Positions 5,630 through 5,844 of a DNA stretch of 5,844 bases are shown in pieces. The stretch comes from Bryobacterales bacterium (lineage in GTDB: Bacteria > Acidobacteriota > Terriglobia > Bryobacterales > Bryobacteraceae), in contig PKYZ01000154.1 in NCBI GenBank assembly GCA_003132865.1, forward strand, positions 2,449 through 8,292, read 5' to 3'. The position numbers were made by a program, and so were the translations under genes. The notes beneath the pieces were generated by a model. It was not told where the DNA came from and made no database searches. It saw only the letters and a program-made list of their open reading frames with translations. Numbering within the stretch: the first letter of the stretch is position 1; each line of letters begins with the position of its first letter.

Positions 5630-5844
5630 ATGCGCTCCATCGCCTGCGGATCCCAACCACAGATCTTCCGCTCGTAGTGGCTGGCGTTGGCCAACAGCGC
5701 CGGACCGGCCGCGCGCAGGCCGAACACCGCGTCTTCCACCACCGGTTTGCGGCTGCGCACCGCGGCGAAAAAGTTGGCCATGTGCGCGGTATGATCGCTA
5801 TAGTCGTCGGGCGCCAGAAATTCCTCCACCGGCGTCCAGCGCAT
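5626..5844 (-). CDS. Gfo/Idh/MocA-family oxidoreductase, C-terminal part (5' end outside window)
   Basis: The last 72 or so residues of a protein whose gene enters from the right edge and ends at TGA 5626-5628. HMANFFAAVRSRKP, then VEDAVFGLRAAGPALLANAS, and an ending GWDPQAMERI closely follow the C-terminal pattern of Gfo/Idh/MocA dehydrogenases (an N...F...V.SRK.P motif, a gly-his/arg-ala-type helix, and a final W.DP). Such enzymes use NAD(P) to oxidise or reduce sugars and cyclitols, often myo-inositol or glucose derivatives. The Rossmann domain is not visible, so the cofactor motif, any Tat signal and the specificity cannot be judged. The codon ATG at the edge (5842-5844) is probably an internal Met. 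Its stop overlaps the isomerase start as ATGA, so the two are translationally coupled and probably work on the same compound. Confidence 0.82.
   Translation of the reverse strand: MRWTPVEEFLAPDDYSDHTAHMANFFAAVRSRKPVVEDAVFGLRAAGPALLANASHYERKICGWDPQAMERI

Noticed and set aside
5630..5656. Alternative start of the isomerase at ATG 5656
   Set aside because: It would add nine residues before the Tat motif and increase the overlap with the upstream gene to 31 bases. ATG 5629 has the ATGA junction and a GGAG site.
1..5844. Mobile element, CRISPR, tRNA/rRNA or defence system
   Set aside because: No transposase or integrase motifs, direct repeat arrays, cloverleaf-like segments or known defence domains were seen in either strand; coding density and base use are even throughout.

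Overview
The window (5,844 bases, GC-rich, with G or C at most third codon positions) holds two gene blocks that converge. The left block, positions 1 to about 4673 on the + strand, is the motor section of a tight-adherence (Tad/Flp) pilus or type IVc secretion locus, in the order tadZ/cpaE, tadA/cpaF, tadB, tadC, followed by an unrecognised 31-codon gene for a small membrane protein. The right block, 4745 to 5844 on the - strand, has the 3' end of a Gfo/Idh/MocA-family oxidoreductase gene, overlapped by ATGA with a Tat-exported sugar phosphate isomerase/epimerase (TIM barrel) gene.

Organism: a high-GC Gram-negative-type bacterium is likely. Tad genes together with paired Gfo/Idh/MocA and Tat-signal xylose-isomerase-like genes are common in Acidobacteriota (Solibacter/Bryobacter type) and related soil lineages. 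This is inferred from gene content and style. No rRNA or other marker gene is present, so the phylum is a guess.

Layout: bases 1-71 carry the Ala/Pro-rich tail of an upstream gene that overlaps tadZ by one base (TAATG). tadZ, tadA, tadB and tadC follow with gaps of only 2 to 15 bases and the same strand, so they almost certainly form one operon whose promoter lies outside the window. The 31-codon gene starts 17 bases after tadC and has the best ribosome binding site in the window. A perfect 9-bp inverted repeat at 4692-4711 lies between the convergent blocks. Nothing else is visible in the 71 bases between them.

Working together: TadZ is expected to place the machine at the inner membrane (often at a pole). 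TadA is the hexameric ATPase that powers it, and TadB and TadC are the paired inner-membrane platform proteins that couple ATP hydrolysis to assembly or retraction of the Flp pilus. The pilin, prepilin peptidase, minor pilins and secretin are not in the window and would be expected upstream or elsewhere. The right block is metabolically separate and probably acts on sugars or cyclitols outside the cytoplasm.

I see no defence system, mobile element, CRISPR array, tRNA or rRNA here. The least explained item is the 31-residue membrane protein at the end of the tad operon.
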